In this document: positions 8,304-16,454 of the stretch, one piece after another
Layout: every line of letters starts with the position of its first letter
Numbering within the stretch: the stretch's first letter is position 1
Source: Chloroflexi bacterium OLB14
GTDB taxonomy: Bacteria > Chloroflexota > Anaerolineae > Anaerolineales > Villigracilaceae
Direction of reading: 5' to 3'
NCBI GenBank assembly: GCA_001567105.1
Contig: LMZR01000068.1
Location: 1 to 54,065, forward strand
DNA: 54,065 nt
Translations under genes and position numbers: made by a program
The notes under the pieces: generated by a model
Told to the model about the DNA's origin: nothing
What the model saw: the letters and a program-made list of their open reading frames with translations, nothing else
Databases searched by the model: none

Positions 8304-8876
8304 TTAGAAATTAATGGACTTTAAGAACAGTAGGAAGCGATTCAAGTCCAGTGCATAGTTTTTTTCATCTGCTTGATATGTGATGATAACGGCTTGACCG
8401 TCTTTGACAAAAATATAATCTGTGCCACGGACTACTTTTGGCAGTTCACTATGTGTTAAGTCTGGGTTTGATTCGATAAACACATAATTTAATTCGTAAG
8501 CATCGCGCCCATACACTTGTACTTCTTGTTGACTTAATACTCGAAACGCTAATAACTTTTGAGCATATTGTAGTGATACTAAACTAGCTACTTCTAAAGC
8601 AGGTACATCACTGGCTACCGCCATTTTATTAATCAAGTAAGTTGTACTGAAACCCTTAGAATTTATATCCACAGTGCGCAACAGTTCAGTTCCATTCGGT
8701 TCAGACTGTAACCAATTTTTTGGTGTTTCAGCCGTCACGCCATTAACATCAAAAGGTAAGCTTGCATTTTCAATACTGCTTTTATAAAACCAACCGAATA
8801 ACAAGGCAATTATCGTTACTAGAATTACGCTAATTTCTGCATATCGGTCGCCAAGTGAAATATGTTTTGTATTCAT
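8304..8876 (-). CDS. Membrane-anchored hypothetical protein
   Basis: 190 residues: a short cytoplasmic N-terminus, one membrane helix (about residues 14-30) and an extracytoplasmic alpha/beta domain of about 155 residues. I do not recognise the family; the layout vaguely recalls PsbP/Mog1-fold lipid-surface proteins, but this is weak. Its stop codon overlaps the upstream ATG of the protease reading frame (TAATG) and the protease Shine-Dalgarno lies just beyond, so the two are co-translated. A role together with the secreted protease is possible. SD AGGAGG-like bases precede the ATG. Confidence 0.65.
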   Translation of the reverse strand: MNTKHISLGDRYAEISVILVTIIALLFGWFYKSSIENASLPFDVNGVTAETPKNWLQSEPNGTELLRTVDINSKGFSTTYLINKMAVASDVPALEVASLVSLQYAQKLLAFRVLSQQEVQVYGRDAYELNYVFIESNPDLTHSELPKVVRGTDYIFVKDGQAVIITYQADEKNYALDLNRFLLFLKSINF

Positions 8877-8885
8877 CCTATCCTC

Positions 8886-9751
8886 CTATTCTGTTGCTTG
8901 TAAGTGTTTGATGTTGCGACGTATCAACCATAGCAATACACCAGTTGTCAGTAAGGCAACCAAAGTCGCTAGCACCAAACCCAACCACACGTTATTGCTT
9001 GAACCGCTTAACGTAATGGTGGGGCGAATGACCATACCTTGTAACCAATTAAACAAACCATTAAATACAGCCGCTAAAGTAATTCCTAATGGCATCCACC
9101 AGATTTGTTCAGATTCAAATTTTGCCCGTCCAAGAAAATACCCTGTAATGCCAGAAAAAGTTGCTTGCGCCAAAGCGACTACAGCCATGCGAATAACCCC
9201 TGCGCCTAAATCAACGCCTCCATTTGCTACTACAAATTGGATATTTAAAACTGTGGCGTATCCTAACCCTGCGGCAGTAGCATAAATGACTCCATCTGTT
9301 GGCTCATCAAATTCATCAGTATGATAAACACTATAACGTACAGCGGCATACTTTAAAAAACTCTTGCGTGAAGCCAATTACTAAAATTCCAGCCAGAATA
9401 GTTGCAGTGGTACTGCTATACATCCAATGAGAAACACGAAAGAGATTATCTACCACTGGAATACCAACAGCGGCGGCAAGTAATGCCCCCAAAGAAAAAA
9501 ATTCCTAACACATATCCTTTAGGCTCTGGTTCAGCGCGATCTTGCAAACTAAAAAATACTAGCCAAATGCCAGCAGGGATAACGGCTAACACAATACCTG
9601 CTAATAACAGCGTAGTAGGTGTGAAAACAGGTTGTAATGCATTATCTAAAGCAGATACCAACACCACAAAAATTACCATGCTAATAATAAGCAAAAGTTC
9701 ATCCCGCCAAAAGTGTTTGCGTTCGTGCAGTCTTACATTATGTTCTGTCAT
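8886..9751 (-). CDS. PrsW-family intramembrane metalloprotease (two frameshifts)
   Basis: The frame is broken twice by one-base excesses in homopolymers (C run 9486-9490 and A run 9355-9360 on the plus strand). Read across these, one protein of about 288 residues results, starting at ATG 9751 with AGGAG six bases upstream. It has eight or so membrane helices and the PrsW motifs: FTQEFLKY (E-x2-K) and a following DEPTDGVIYATAAGLGYA segment, which form the zinc/catalytic region in CAAX-protease relatives. In Bacillus, PrsW cleaves an anti-sigma factor; the substrate here is unknown. Both breaks look like consensus errors. Confidence 0.8.
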
Positions 9752-9801
9752 AAGTTTCTCCTGTAATGTAGTTCTTCCTATAATCATATTAGATTTTTAT
9801 T

Positions 9802-10290
9802 TTAAGTCAACAACTCTTTTGGTTTACCCTGTTTCTTCAAATTTTGTAAATGTTCTTCAATATGCGCCAAACCTCTTTCTACCCATACTTGCAAGGTCAT
9901 CTCGTTGCCTGCGCTTTCATGGCTACTCAAACGCGACCAATCTTCGCGTCCTAAATTTTTCAGCAAATGACACAGCTCGGTTACGTCGCTATCAAAATCT
10001 AGCAGAATTTTATTCAAAGGTTCATCTTTGTCATACTGTTGAGCCATCCAAACATCGGGGTCAAAACTTTTGAAGTGTGGGTTACCTCCCTGCAAAGTTT
10101 CTCGGATGCGTTCAGCATACACCAGTTTTTCAATATCACGCAAGTGCGCCGCTACCTGATGCAAATTCCAATCGCCTTCAATTTTTTCAAATGGATTCGC
10201 AAAAAAACTTTCACAAGCTTTACAAAACTCTTTTGTTGCTTCGGCATAGCGAGCAATTAATTTTTCGCGATATTCCAATAGCTCTTTCAT
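9802..10290 (-). CDS. DinB-like four-helix protein
   Basis: 162 residues, all-helical, with metal-ligand-like histidines spaced as in the DinB/YfiT superfamily: WNLHQVAAHLRDIE near residue 42 and GLAHIEEHLQNL near 140. The superfamily includes thiol-dependent S-transferases and damage-inducible proteins; no specific reaction can be given. Its start overlaps the stop of the SDR gene by four bases (10287-10290), so it is the downstream partner of a two-gene unit. Confidence 0.75.
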   Translation of the reverse strand: MKELLEYREKLIARYAEATKEFCKACESFFANPFEKIEGDWNLHQVAAHLRDIEKLVYAERIRETLQGGNPHFKSFDPDVWMAQQYDKDEPLNKILLDFDSDVTELCHLLKNLGREDWSRLSSHESAGNEMTLQVWVERGLAHIEEHLQNLKKQGKPKELLT

Positions 10291-10874
10291 TCAACCTCCA
10301 ATAGAGATAAAACAGCATTTGCGTTTTCAAGTGCAATAACTTTAATTTGATATGGACTCAATTCACGATTCATTTGATTGGATAATTCTTTTAATCCAGC
10401 CTGACTGGCAAAAAACGCCCCCGCCTCTTTTTCTTGACTTGTAATTGGTTCTGCTATCAAGTTGATGATTAACCCCGAGCCTTTTTCTTTCATCACCCGC
10501 CCAACCGATTGCATCATCAAAAACGCGCCAGTCATGTTCACATCCAAAACTCGATGCCAGTCCCATTCGTCCATTTTCAATAAACCAACTTGAGGCTCGA
10601 CAGAGGCGTGATTAATCAAAATATCAATTGAGCCAAAATCATCTTCCACATTTTTAATCAAAGCTTGCGCGCCAACTTTCTTGGCGACATCTTCAATATA
10701 TGACTTTGCTTTTCCGCCATTTTTATTTATTGCAGCAACCACATCTTCAACATTGATTGGCGAAATATCATTAGCGGCGATGATGGCTCCATGCTTGGCA
10801 AGTTCTTCCGCCAAAAAACGTCCCCTACCTTTACCTGTACCTGTGATGAGAATAATTTTATCTTTTAATTTCAT
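10287..10874 (-). CDS. Short-chain dehydrogenase-like protein lacking the catalytic Tyr/Lys
   Basis: From ATG 10874 (AAGGAA upstream) the protein is about 195 residues; the longer frame to 10925 only adds repeat-derived codons. The Rossmann nucleotide loop TGTGKGRGR and the NHAS-type segment (INHASVEP) are present, so NAD(P) binding is plausible. The usual YxxxK is FFASQ: Tyr is Phe and Lys is Gln, and the catalytic Ser region reads NLIAEP. It is therefore probably not an active dehydrogenase of the normal type, or uses other residues. It is coupled to the DinB-like gene. Confidence 0.8.
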   Translation of the reverse strand: MKLKDKIILITGTGKGRGRFLAEELAKHGAIIAANDISPINVEDVVAAINKNGGKAKSYIEDVAKKVGAQALIKNVEDDFGSIDILINHASVEPQVGLLKMDEWDWHRVLDVNMTGAFLMMQSVGRVMKEKGSGLIINLIAEPITSQEKEAGAFFASQAGLKELSNQMNRELSPYQIKVIALENANAVLSLLEVE

Positions 10875-10884
10875 ACTGTTCCTT

Positions 10885-10918
10885 AAACAAAATGAGTAAT
10901 GCGTAATTCGTAATTTGT
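10885..10918 (-). repeat. heptad-period repeat upstream of the SDR gene
   Basis: GTAATGC-GTAATTC-GTAATTT has a 7-base period and matches the family at 5664-5702. Reading it on the minus strand gives the spurious N-terminal extension LRITHYSF of the SDR frame. Confidence 0.7.
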
Positions 10919-10921
10919 ATC

Positions 10922-11617
10922 TCAATTACCACACACAGGTATTGAGTCTGGATTTTCGTTTGCATTCAACGGCATACCAAAATATGGAGTTGGGTCATAA
11001 GTATTTTCAATTTCTAATTCATTTTTGAAATTTCCAAAACCATCGTCTTCTACAATTGAAACATGCAAATGGATTCCAACTGGGTTGAGCGGGTCACCTG
11101 AATAATTGCCTTGATACCCCAACAAGGTACCTGCCTCTACATACACTTCGCTGGTGCCTTGGGGGAACTCAGCCGAAACAAACGAGTTTCCGCTGGCATC
11201 CGCCATGTGTGTATAGTACACCCAAATTTGACGTGATGGTTCAAGTGGGTCTTCTGGTACGCGGATAATAACTGTTGAAATCCAATCTGCTTGGCGAGTT
11301 AGATAGCCTGAATAAGCTGCCACAATGGGTGTGGTACCAACTTCGGTGCCACCGAAAATATCTAAGCCAGAATGTCTGTGACCAGGGCGAAAGGAATCAT
11401 CCCAAATGAAACCAATTAAGCCATTGGTGGGGAATATAAAGGGGGCGTCATTACATTTTGAGTTAATTGCCATCATCAATTCAGGTCTGGAGGATGGATC
11501 TCGAAACCAGTTAATCACTTCTTCTGTTCTTGGGTTTCTGCCATAAGTATAGTAAAGGTACATGCCAGCCGTTGCAAGTGCAACTATAGGGATGATAAGC
11601 CAGATAAATTTTTTCAT
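10922..11617 (-). CDS. M23 family metallopeptidase, membrane-anchored
   Basis: 231 residues with an N-terminal signal-anchor helix (residues 4-24). The LytM/M23 zinc motifs are HSGLD (H-x3-D) near 101, YTHMAD near 153 and HLHVSI near 199. This fold cleaves peptide cross-links in peptidoglycan or acts as an inactive activator domain; here all ligands appear present. No LysM or coiled-coil is seen. It lies ahead of the SDR gene with a repeat between, so co-transcription is uncertain. Confidence 0.85.
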   Translation of the reverse strand: MKKFIWLIIPIVALATAGMYLYYTYGRNPRTEEVINWFRDPSSRPELMMAINSKCNDAPFIFPTNGLIGFIWDDSFRPGHRHSGLDIFGGTEVGTTPIVAAYSGYLTRQADWISTVIIRVPEDPLEPSRQIWVYYTHMADASGNSFVSAEFPQGTSEVYVEAGTLLGYQGNYSGDPLNPVGIHLHVSIVEDDGFGNFKNELEIENTYDPTPYFGMPLNANENPDSIPVCGN

Positions 11618-11740
11618 TGCCAGAATTATACCTTTTAGAAATTTTTTTTCTTATAAAAAACAAACAAGTTGTTATTTTATTTCTTACACTCTTTGTTTAA
11701 TATAAGCATATCTAATTCAAATAACAAGGAGATCAATAAA

Positions 11741-12127
11741 ATGTCACTCTATATTCAACCTTTCCCATTTCAACGTGTTTCTCGCCGTTTGGCAGAACAA
11801 CCACGCGCACATGCTTTACGCATTAATGTGCGTGAAGAAGATGATGCTTACATCCTTTATGCGCTTGTACCAGGTTTAAAGGCAGATGATTTAAACATTC
11901 AGGTTCTGGAAAATGTTGTTAGCATCGAAGGGCAATATCAAGCCGATGAGGATGCGGAGTTCGTCCTGAGCGAAATTCCACAAGGTTCATTCCGTCGTAC
12001 TTTACGTTTGCCAATCGAGATTGATTCTGAAAAAGTGCAAGCAAAAATTGCAGATGGTGTGTTAACACTTACATTGCCCAAGGCAGAATCTACTAAGCCT
12101 AAGAAAATTGCAGTTTCTGTAAATTAA
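11741..12127 (+). CDS. Small heat-shock protein, Hsp20/alpha-crystallin
   Basis: The start at ATG 11741 is set by AAGGAG at 11726-11731; the longer upstream frame has no such site. The 128-residue protein has the alpha-crystallin domain with EEDDAYILYALVPGLKADD, the IEGQY strand and the terminal GVLTLTLPKA (G-x-L motif), followed by a Lys-rich tail with IAVSVN. It is an ATP-independent holdase. A terminator-like hairpin follows at about 12200. Confidence 0.93.
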   Translation: MSLYIQPFPFQRVSRRLAEQPRAHALRINVREEDDAYILYALVPGLKADDLNIQVLENVVSIEGQYQADEDAEFVLSEIPQGSFRRTLRLPIEIDSEKVQAKIADGVLTLTLPKAESTKPKKIAVSVN

Positions 12128-12200
12128 TTGCTAAAAGCTAACCATGAGATATCAGCCAAAATAAAGGCTGAGGGGTAGCACACAGGCATACATCAAGAAA

Positions 12201-12237
12201 AGAGGCGCGTGTTCAAACATGTGCCTCTTTTTGTTTA
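12201..12237 (+). terminator. terminator after hsp20
   Basis: GAGGCGCGTG pairs (with G-U) to CATGTGCCTC around TTCAAA and runs into TTTTTG. Confidence 0.8.
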
Positions 12238-12297
12238 ATTAATCAAAAATAAAATCAGGCTATAATCCTAATATCTTTATTATTTTGGAGAAACCCT

Positions 12298-13317
12298 GTG
12301 CGTGTTAAACAAATTTTGTTTTTTATTTTGATTACGATGGTGTTACTTGCTTGTGCTGGAAATGAACCAACTGAAGTTCCGCCGCCTACTGTTGTGCCAT
12401 CACAAACGCCGTTGCCTACTGTTACTATTATTCCAACTGCTTCTACGCCGTTGGCAATTTTGGTGGTGCCTGCCGATATGCCCCAGAGCGCTTCTGATTT
12501 GTACCAAAAGACTGTGTATGATTTGGCGCAAACCTCGGGGTTTCGTTTTCAAGTTCGGAATACTTTAACGCAACAAGATGTGGCTGACCCAACTTTGAAA
12601 GTTGTTATTGCTTTTCCACCTGATCCTGGAATTGCGACGCTTGCGCCAACGGCTCCGCATGTTCAATTTTTAACTGTTAATATTGAAAATATTACCGCAG
12701 GCGGAAATGTAAGTGTGTTGGCGGCAAATAACCAAACGGAATTGCCAGCCTTTTTAGCAGGTTATACACTGGCAATGTTAACCACTGAATATCATATTGG
12801 TATGTTGTACCCTGAGGGTGATGATAATGCTGTGCGTGCGGTGAACGCTTTTAATAATGGTATGCGTTATTACTGTGGTTTATGCAAGCGTCTTTATTTT
12901 ACTGCTGTAGATTACCCAACCTTTTTATCTATCCCAACTACAGAGGATGTAAAACTACATGGTGGCTATGCTAATGTATTGATTAATGATCGCGATGTTG
13001 ATTCGTTGTATATTTATCCATCCATTGCTACGGCTGATTTGCTTTCGTACGTTGGCACACAAGGTGTGTTGTTGATTGGCACTTCGATGCCTAGCACACG
13101 CCCAGGTGGGTGGGTGATGACGATTTCTTCGGATTCGGTTAAAGCAATTCAGATTGCTTGGCCCCAATTGATTGCTGGGCAAGGTGGACAAAACGTTCAA
13201 GCTCCACTTGGGCTTGCTGATGTGGACCCCAACATTTTGCCTGACGGAAAACTAGCACAGGTGAAAATAGTGTTGACTGAATTATTAGCAGGTAGAATTT
13301 TGATGTCGAACCCGTAA
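12298..13317 (+). CDS. BMP-type substrate-binding lipoprotein
   Basis: GTG start at 12298, preceded by TTGGAGAAACC. The signal peptide ends in a lipobox VLLAC (Cys near 19), then a Pro/Thr-rich linker typical of Chloroflexota surface lipoproteins. The rest matches the BMP/PnrA periplasmic-binding fold in general layout: an IAFPPD strand, AFLAGYTLAMLT, GMLYPEGDDN and a VLLIGTSM strand. The family binds nucleosides, but no transporter genes lie nearby, so ligand and role are open. Terminator follows directly. Confidence 0.75.
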   Translation: MRVKQILFFILITMVLLACAGNEPTEVPPPTVVPSQTPLPTVTIIPTASTPLAILVVPADMPQSASDLYQKTVYDLAQTSGFRFQVRNTLTQQDVADPTLKVVIAFPPDPGIATLAPTAPHVQFLTVNIENITAGGNVSVLAANNQTELPAFLAGYTLAMLTTEYHIGMLYPEGDDNAVRAVNAFNNGMRYYCGLCKRLYFTAVDYPTFLSIPTTEDVKLHGGYANVLINDRDVDSLYIYPSIATADLLSYVGTQGVLLIGTSMPSTRPGGWVMTISSDSVKAIQIAWPQLIAGQGGQNVQAPLGLADVDPNILPDGKLAQVKIVLTELLAGRILMSNP

Positions 13318-13324
13318 ATAAAAA

Positions 13325-13352
13325 GAAGCAGGCATGTGCCTGCTCTTTTTAT
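13325..13352. terminator. bidirectional terminator, AGCAGGCA/TGCCTGCT
   Basis: A perfect 8-base stem with minimal loop ends in CTTTTTATT. The A-rich left side serves the convergent receiver-like gene. Confidence 0.9.
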
Positions 13353-13762
13353 TTGTATGTGTGCATAGTTTGCCATTCTTGCCGCGCTAGCCAAGTGATT
13401 GATTTCATCAAAACTGCCATTGGGTTGGCAGGTGTGGCGATAAATTCATTTATACCTGCTTGGTAATAGGCAGGTGAATTAGTATTGCGAGGGGCAAGTA
13501 GAAGCAATGCACCGCTGGTCGTAGCTCGAAGTGCTTTGCAAAATTGAATGTTCTCATTTTGGGGTAAATCTAAGTAAATGATGATTAAAGCAGGCGTAAT
13601 GAGGCGTGAAGTTTGAATCCCCTTTGTAGTTTCTTTTTCATTGATGACGCAATAATGCTTTTCTTTGAAGAAGGTAACCCATATATTTATCATTTCTTCA
13701 TCTTGAGAAATGATGAGAATATTTTGAGTCGTATTTTGCTGAGCGAAATTCCTCATTGCCAT
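13349..13762 (-). CDS. Degenerate receiver-domain protein
   Basis: 137 residues with the alternating strand/helix layout of a CheY-like receiver: NILIISQDEE, PALIIIYLDLPQNENIQF, GALLLLAP and a final QAGINEFIATPANP. The phospho-acceptor region keeps one Asp (LDLP) and one acidic pair (DEE), but the conserved Lys (usually KPF) is absent and the Thr/Ser position is Ala. It may be a non-phosphorylated receiver. No output domain. Divergent from the small-peptide gene. Confidence 0.65.
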   Translation of the reverse strand: MAMRNFAQQNTTQNILIISQDEEMINIWVTFFKEKHYCVINEKETTKGIQTSRLITPALIIIYLDLPQNENIQFCKALRATTSGALLLLAPRNTNSPAYYQAGINEFIATPANPMAVLMKSITWLARQEWQTMHTYK

Positions 13763-13855
13763 ACTGTTTTAACCTTTCTTTTGCTGTATTATCTTTGTTG
13801 CTAAAAATGGAGTTTTTAGGTTGTCCTACTTTAGTACTGTTTTATAAATTCAACC

Positions 13856-13884
13856 TTGACGATGTTTGAATATGCGTGATAAAC
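13856..13884 (+). promoter_or_regulatory. possible promoter upstream of the 27-codon gene
   Basis: TTGACG (13856-13861) and ATAAAC (13879-13884) are 17 bases apart. The -35 is good, the -10 weak. Confidence 0.4.
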
Positions 13885-13931
13885 TCTCGTCGCTTTACAA
13901 AACAAATTCTATGAAAGGAGGCGCACGCCCA

Positions 13932-14015
13932 ATGTTTATGATTACGTTCTACAACAAACTTTCTCAAATTGGCATGTTCGATGCTGATGCTCGTAGTGCG
14001 CCTGTTCGTCGCTAG
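13932..14015 (+). CDS. 27-residue small protein with strong SD and own terminator
   Basis: ATG 13932 is preceded by AAAGGAGG at 13914-13921 and ends in TAG at 14013-14015. The peptide begins MFMITFYNKLSQIGMF, then an acidic DADA stretch and a basic APVRR end, so it is amphipathic. A candidate promoter lies upstream and a strong terminator 22 bases downstream, giving a complete small transcription unit between a receiver-like gene and the GNAT genes. No family recognised. It could be a small regulator, a toxin-like peptide or a leader; or the transcript could act as RNA. Confidence 0.5.
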   Translation: MFMITFYNKLSQIGMFDADARSAPVRR

Positions 14016-14035
14016 GCTTTTTTATTGAGTCTATT

Positions 14036-14072
14036 CGACCACAGCGCGCAAAGCCTGTGGTCGTTTTTATTT
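14036..14072 (+). terminator. strong terminator GACCACAG/CTGTGGTC
   Basis: Eight-base perfect stem with a 10-base loop and a GTTTTTATTT tail. Confidence 0.92.
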
Positions 14073-14080
14073 AACTGTTA

Positions 14081-14123
14081 AAACAACCATAGGTTAATGA
14101 TGTTACCTTATGGTTGTTTTTTT
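14081..14123 (+). terminator. second hairpin with T tract before the GNAT gene
   Basis: AAACAACCATA pairs with TATGGTTGTTT, followed by T7. It lies 18 bases ahead of the GNAT start, so it may be an attenuator rather than an end-of-gene terminator. Confidence 0.7.
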
Positions 14124-14140
14124 ATTTATGTAGAGGAAAA

Positions 14141-14725
14141 ATGCTAGCAATACAAACTCAGTTATTTGAAGCTCAGGATGTTCGTTTCGCCCCCATTGAT
14201 TATGAAACACATCCCGCAGTCGAATCCAAATGGACGCATGATGCCAAATTCATGCGCTTGATGGAGATTACACCGATTCGTCCACTTTCTGCAGAGATGG
14301 TCAAGAAAAGCTATGAAAATATTGAAAAGGAAATGGATGAGGATAAAAATTTGTTTTACTTCGCGATTCAAACTCGTGAAAATAATCAATTCATTGGCAA
14401 AGCCTTAATCGAATGGATTGATTGGCCAAATAGCAATGGCTTTCTGCGTTTAGGCATTGGCGAAGCAGAATATCGTCGCAAAGGCTATGGCTCACAAGCC
14501 TTGCAAATGTTATTGCGTTTTGCGTTCAACGAATTAAATCTGTACCGCGTTACGGCAGTTGTACCTGCTTATAACGAAGGTGCTATACGCCTCTTCCAAA
14601 AATTTGGTTTTGTGGAAGAAGTACGTCGTCGTAAAGCCATTCAACGTGATGCCAAAACTTGGGATTTAATCTCTTTCGGCTTGTTAAATGCCGAATGGCG
14701 TGACCAAGTAAAGGGTCAGGAGTGA
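14141..14725 (+). CDS. GNAT acetyltransferase, RimJ/RimL type
   Basis: Start chosen at ATG 14141 behind TAGAGG, which removes nine codons that overlap the hairpin. 194 residues with the GNAT core: LRLGIGEAEYRRKGYGSQA (acetyl-CoA loop R/Q-x2-G-x-G/A as RRKGYG) and VPAYNEGAIRLFQKFGFVEE. It transfers acetyl from acetyl-CoA to an amine; RimJ/RimL-like members modify N-termini or small molecules. First of three adjacent GNAT genes; four bases separate it from the next. Confidence 0.88.
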   Translation: MLAIQTQLFEAQDVRFAPIDYETHPAVESKWTHDAKFMRLMEITPIRPLSAEMVKKSYENIEKEMDEDKNLFYFAIQTRENNQFIGKALIEWIDWPNSNGFLRLGIGEAEYRRKGYGSQALQMLLRFAFNELNLYRVTAVVPAYNEGAIRLFQKFGFVEEVRRRKAIQRDAKTWDLISFGLLNAEWRDQVKGQE

Positions 14726-14729
14726 AGCG

Positions 14730-15284
14730 ATGAAAAATATATTTCAAGGAAAACTTGTTCGTTTGGCAGCCGAGTCACCTGAAACGATGGCAAAATCTTA
14801 TGTCAAATGGGATCTTGATTCTGAATTTCACCGCTTGGCAGATAATGCGCCTGCACAGTTATGGTCTGAAAAAAAGTTAAAAACTTTTGTTGAAAAAAGT
14901 GATGAAAAGCAAGGTGACAGAAATTTTCGCTTCGCAATTCGAACTTTGGACGATGACAAAATAATCGGTGGCACAGGTTTATGGCTTTTGCGTGAAACCT
15001 TAGGCGATGCTTGGCTTGGAATTTTCATCGGCGAGCGCGAGTATTGGGGCAAAGGTTATGGAACCGATGCCATGCGTTTAGTTGTGAATTATGGTTTTGG
15101 TGAATTGAATTTACGGCGCATTACCTTAGGTTTACATTCATATAATGAGCGCGCTTTAAAGTCATATCAAAAAGTTGGCTTCACGTTAGAAGGTCGTGTG
15201 CGCGGTGAAGGAATGCGTGATGGCGTGCGCTATGACGCTCTTTACATGGGCATTCTGCGTGAAGAATGGTTAGCAATGAAATAA
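14730..15284 (+). CDS. GNAT acetyltransferase, RimL type
   Basis: 184 residues. Acetyl-CoA loop EYWGKGYGTDAM near residue 109 and the family C-terminal ALKSYQKVGFTLEGRVR. The N-terminus GKLVRLAAESPE is typical of RimL-like enzymes. It follows the previous GNAT gene at four bases and is similar in layout, so the pair may derive from duplication. Substrate unknown. Confidence 0.9.
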   Translation: MKNIFQGKLVRLAAESPETMAKSYVKWDLDSEFHRLADNAPAQLWSEKKLKTFVEKSDEKQGDRNFRFAIRTLDDDKIIGGTGLWLLRETLGDAWLGIFIGEREYWGKGYGTDAMRLVVNYGFGELNLRRITLGLHSYNERALKSYQKVGFTLEGRVRGEGMRDGVRYDALYMGILREEWLAMK

Positions 15285-15286
15285 AT

Positions 15287-15339
15287 GTGCGTCGCACTTA
15301 ATGAATTAAGATAATTTTGAAAATAAAAGTGCGACGCAC
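15287..15339. repeat. inverted repeat built of GTGCGTCGCAC / GTGCGACGCAC
   Basis: GTGCGTCGCACTT at 15287-15299 and its complement AAGTGCGACGCAC at 15327-15339 bracket an AT-rich 27-base spacer. The same arms occur at 50623-50636 and 50701-50714. Confidence 0.8.
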
Positions 15340-15361
15340 CCTTCAAGGAAGTGAGGAAAAT

Positions 15362-16330
15362 ATGAACACAAAAGAAATTCCTGAATTAACTCTGAGATCT
15401 GTCCGCTGGGATGATGCTCAAGCGGTGACAGATTTAATGCGCCTAGTTGATGAGACGTATGGCGATGAAGGAACTACATTAACAAAAGAAGAACTTGAAC
15501 ATAATTGGCGAGCAGTAGGCTATAACCCCGAAGTAGATGCCTTTGTAGTAGAAAATACCCAAAAACAAGTTGTAGGTTTTTGGGAAGTTTTTGATGAAGA
15601 TGAACATGCTCACCTTGGCTATGATGGTTACATTCATCCTGATTATTGGAATACAAATGCACCTGCTATGTTGCTTGAACGTGCAGAAGAACGCGCTAAA
15701 GAACATATTCCGCTTGCTGCGCCAGATGCGCGTATTTATATTCGGAGCGGTGCAGGTATAAAAGATGAACACTTTCGCGCCTTACATGAAAAGAATGGAT
15801 TTTCGGCTGTCAGATATTTTTGGCGCATGGAAATTAAACTTGAAAATGCTCCTATTCCGCAACCTTTACCAGATGGACTCGAATTTCGCCCATTCAGCAT
15901 TGAAGAACATGCTCGCTTAGTTTGGGAAGCAGATAACGAAGCCTTTCGTGATCATTGGGGAAGCCATGATTCAAAATATGAAGAATGGTATCAACGCAAA
16001 ATCGAAAGACCTGAATATGATCCTACCTTGTGGCAAATTATTTGGGATGGCGATCAAATTGCAGGCTTTTCTCAAAACCGTTACATGAACGAAATGGGCT
16101 GGATTGGCACATTAGGAGTCCGCCGCCCATGGCGTAAAAAAGGCTTAGGCTTGGCATTGCTCACCCGTTCTTTTTCCCAATTTTATGAAAGAGGTATAAA
16201 AACCGTTGGCTTAGGCGTAGATTCTGCTAACCCGACAGGGGCTACACGTTTATATGAAAAAGCAGGCATGAAACCTGCTAATCAATATGTAGCCTACGAG
16301 AAAGAGTTACGGGCGGGTAAGAGCCATTAA
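15362..16330 (+). CDS. Tandem-GNAT acetyltransferase
   Basis: Start at ATG 15362 with GTGAGGAAA upstream; the longer frame is repeat-derived. The 322-residue protein holds two GNAT-like halves: an N-terminal one (about residues 10-150) without a clear acetyl-CoA loop and a C-terminal one with GTLGVRRPWRKKGLGLALL and a GVDSANPTGATRLYEKAGM segment. This layout is like mycothiol synthase and other two-domain GNATs, but actinobacterial mycothiol is not expected here. Ends the three-gene GNAT run; a terminator follows. Confidence 0.85.
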   Translation: MNTKEIPELTLRSVRWDDAQAVTDLMRLVDETYGDEGTTLTKEELEHNWRAVGYNPEVDAFVVENTQKQVVGFWEVFDEDEHAHLGYDGYIHPDYWNTNAPAMLLERAEERAKEHIPLAAPDARIYIRSGAGIKDEHFRALHEKNGFSAVRYFWRMEIKLENAPIPQPLPDGLEFRPFSIEEHARLVWEADNEAFRDHWGSHDSKYEEWYQRKIERPEYDPTLWQIIWDGDQIAGFSQNRYMNEMGWIGTLGVRRPWRKKGLGLALLTRSFSQFYERGIKTVGLGVDSANPTGATRLYEKAGMKPANQYVAYEKELRAGKSH

Positions 16331-16333
16331 ATA

Positions 16334-16376
16334 GGCAGGCAAATAAGCAAAATAGCCTTGTTTGCCTGCTTTTTAT
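16334..16376 (+). terminator. terminator after the GNAT run
   Basis: GGCAGGCAAA pairs with TTTGCCTGC across a 24-base interior and ends in T5. Confidence 0.82.
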
Positions 16377-16454
16377 AATACCTTTGTACTAATCTTCTCC
16401 CTACTTTGCTAAAAATCAGTTAAAATTAGAGCATATTATCTTGTAAAGGCTCCT

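Noticed and set aside
9402..10073. Plus-strand ORF of 223 codons
   Set aside because: Antisense to the PrsW-like and DinB-like genes, which show clear family motifs; this product has none.
10874..10925. Longer N-terminus of the SDR protein
   Set aside because: These codons come from a heptad repeat, while AAGGAA precedes ATG 10874.
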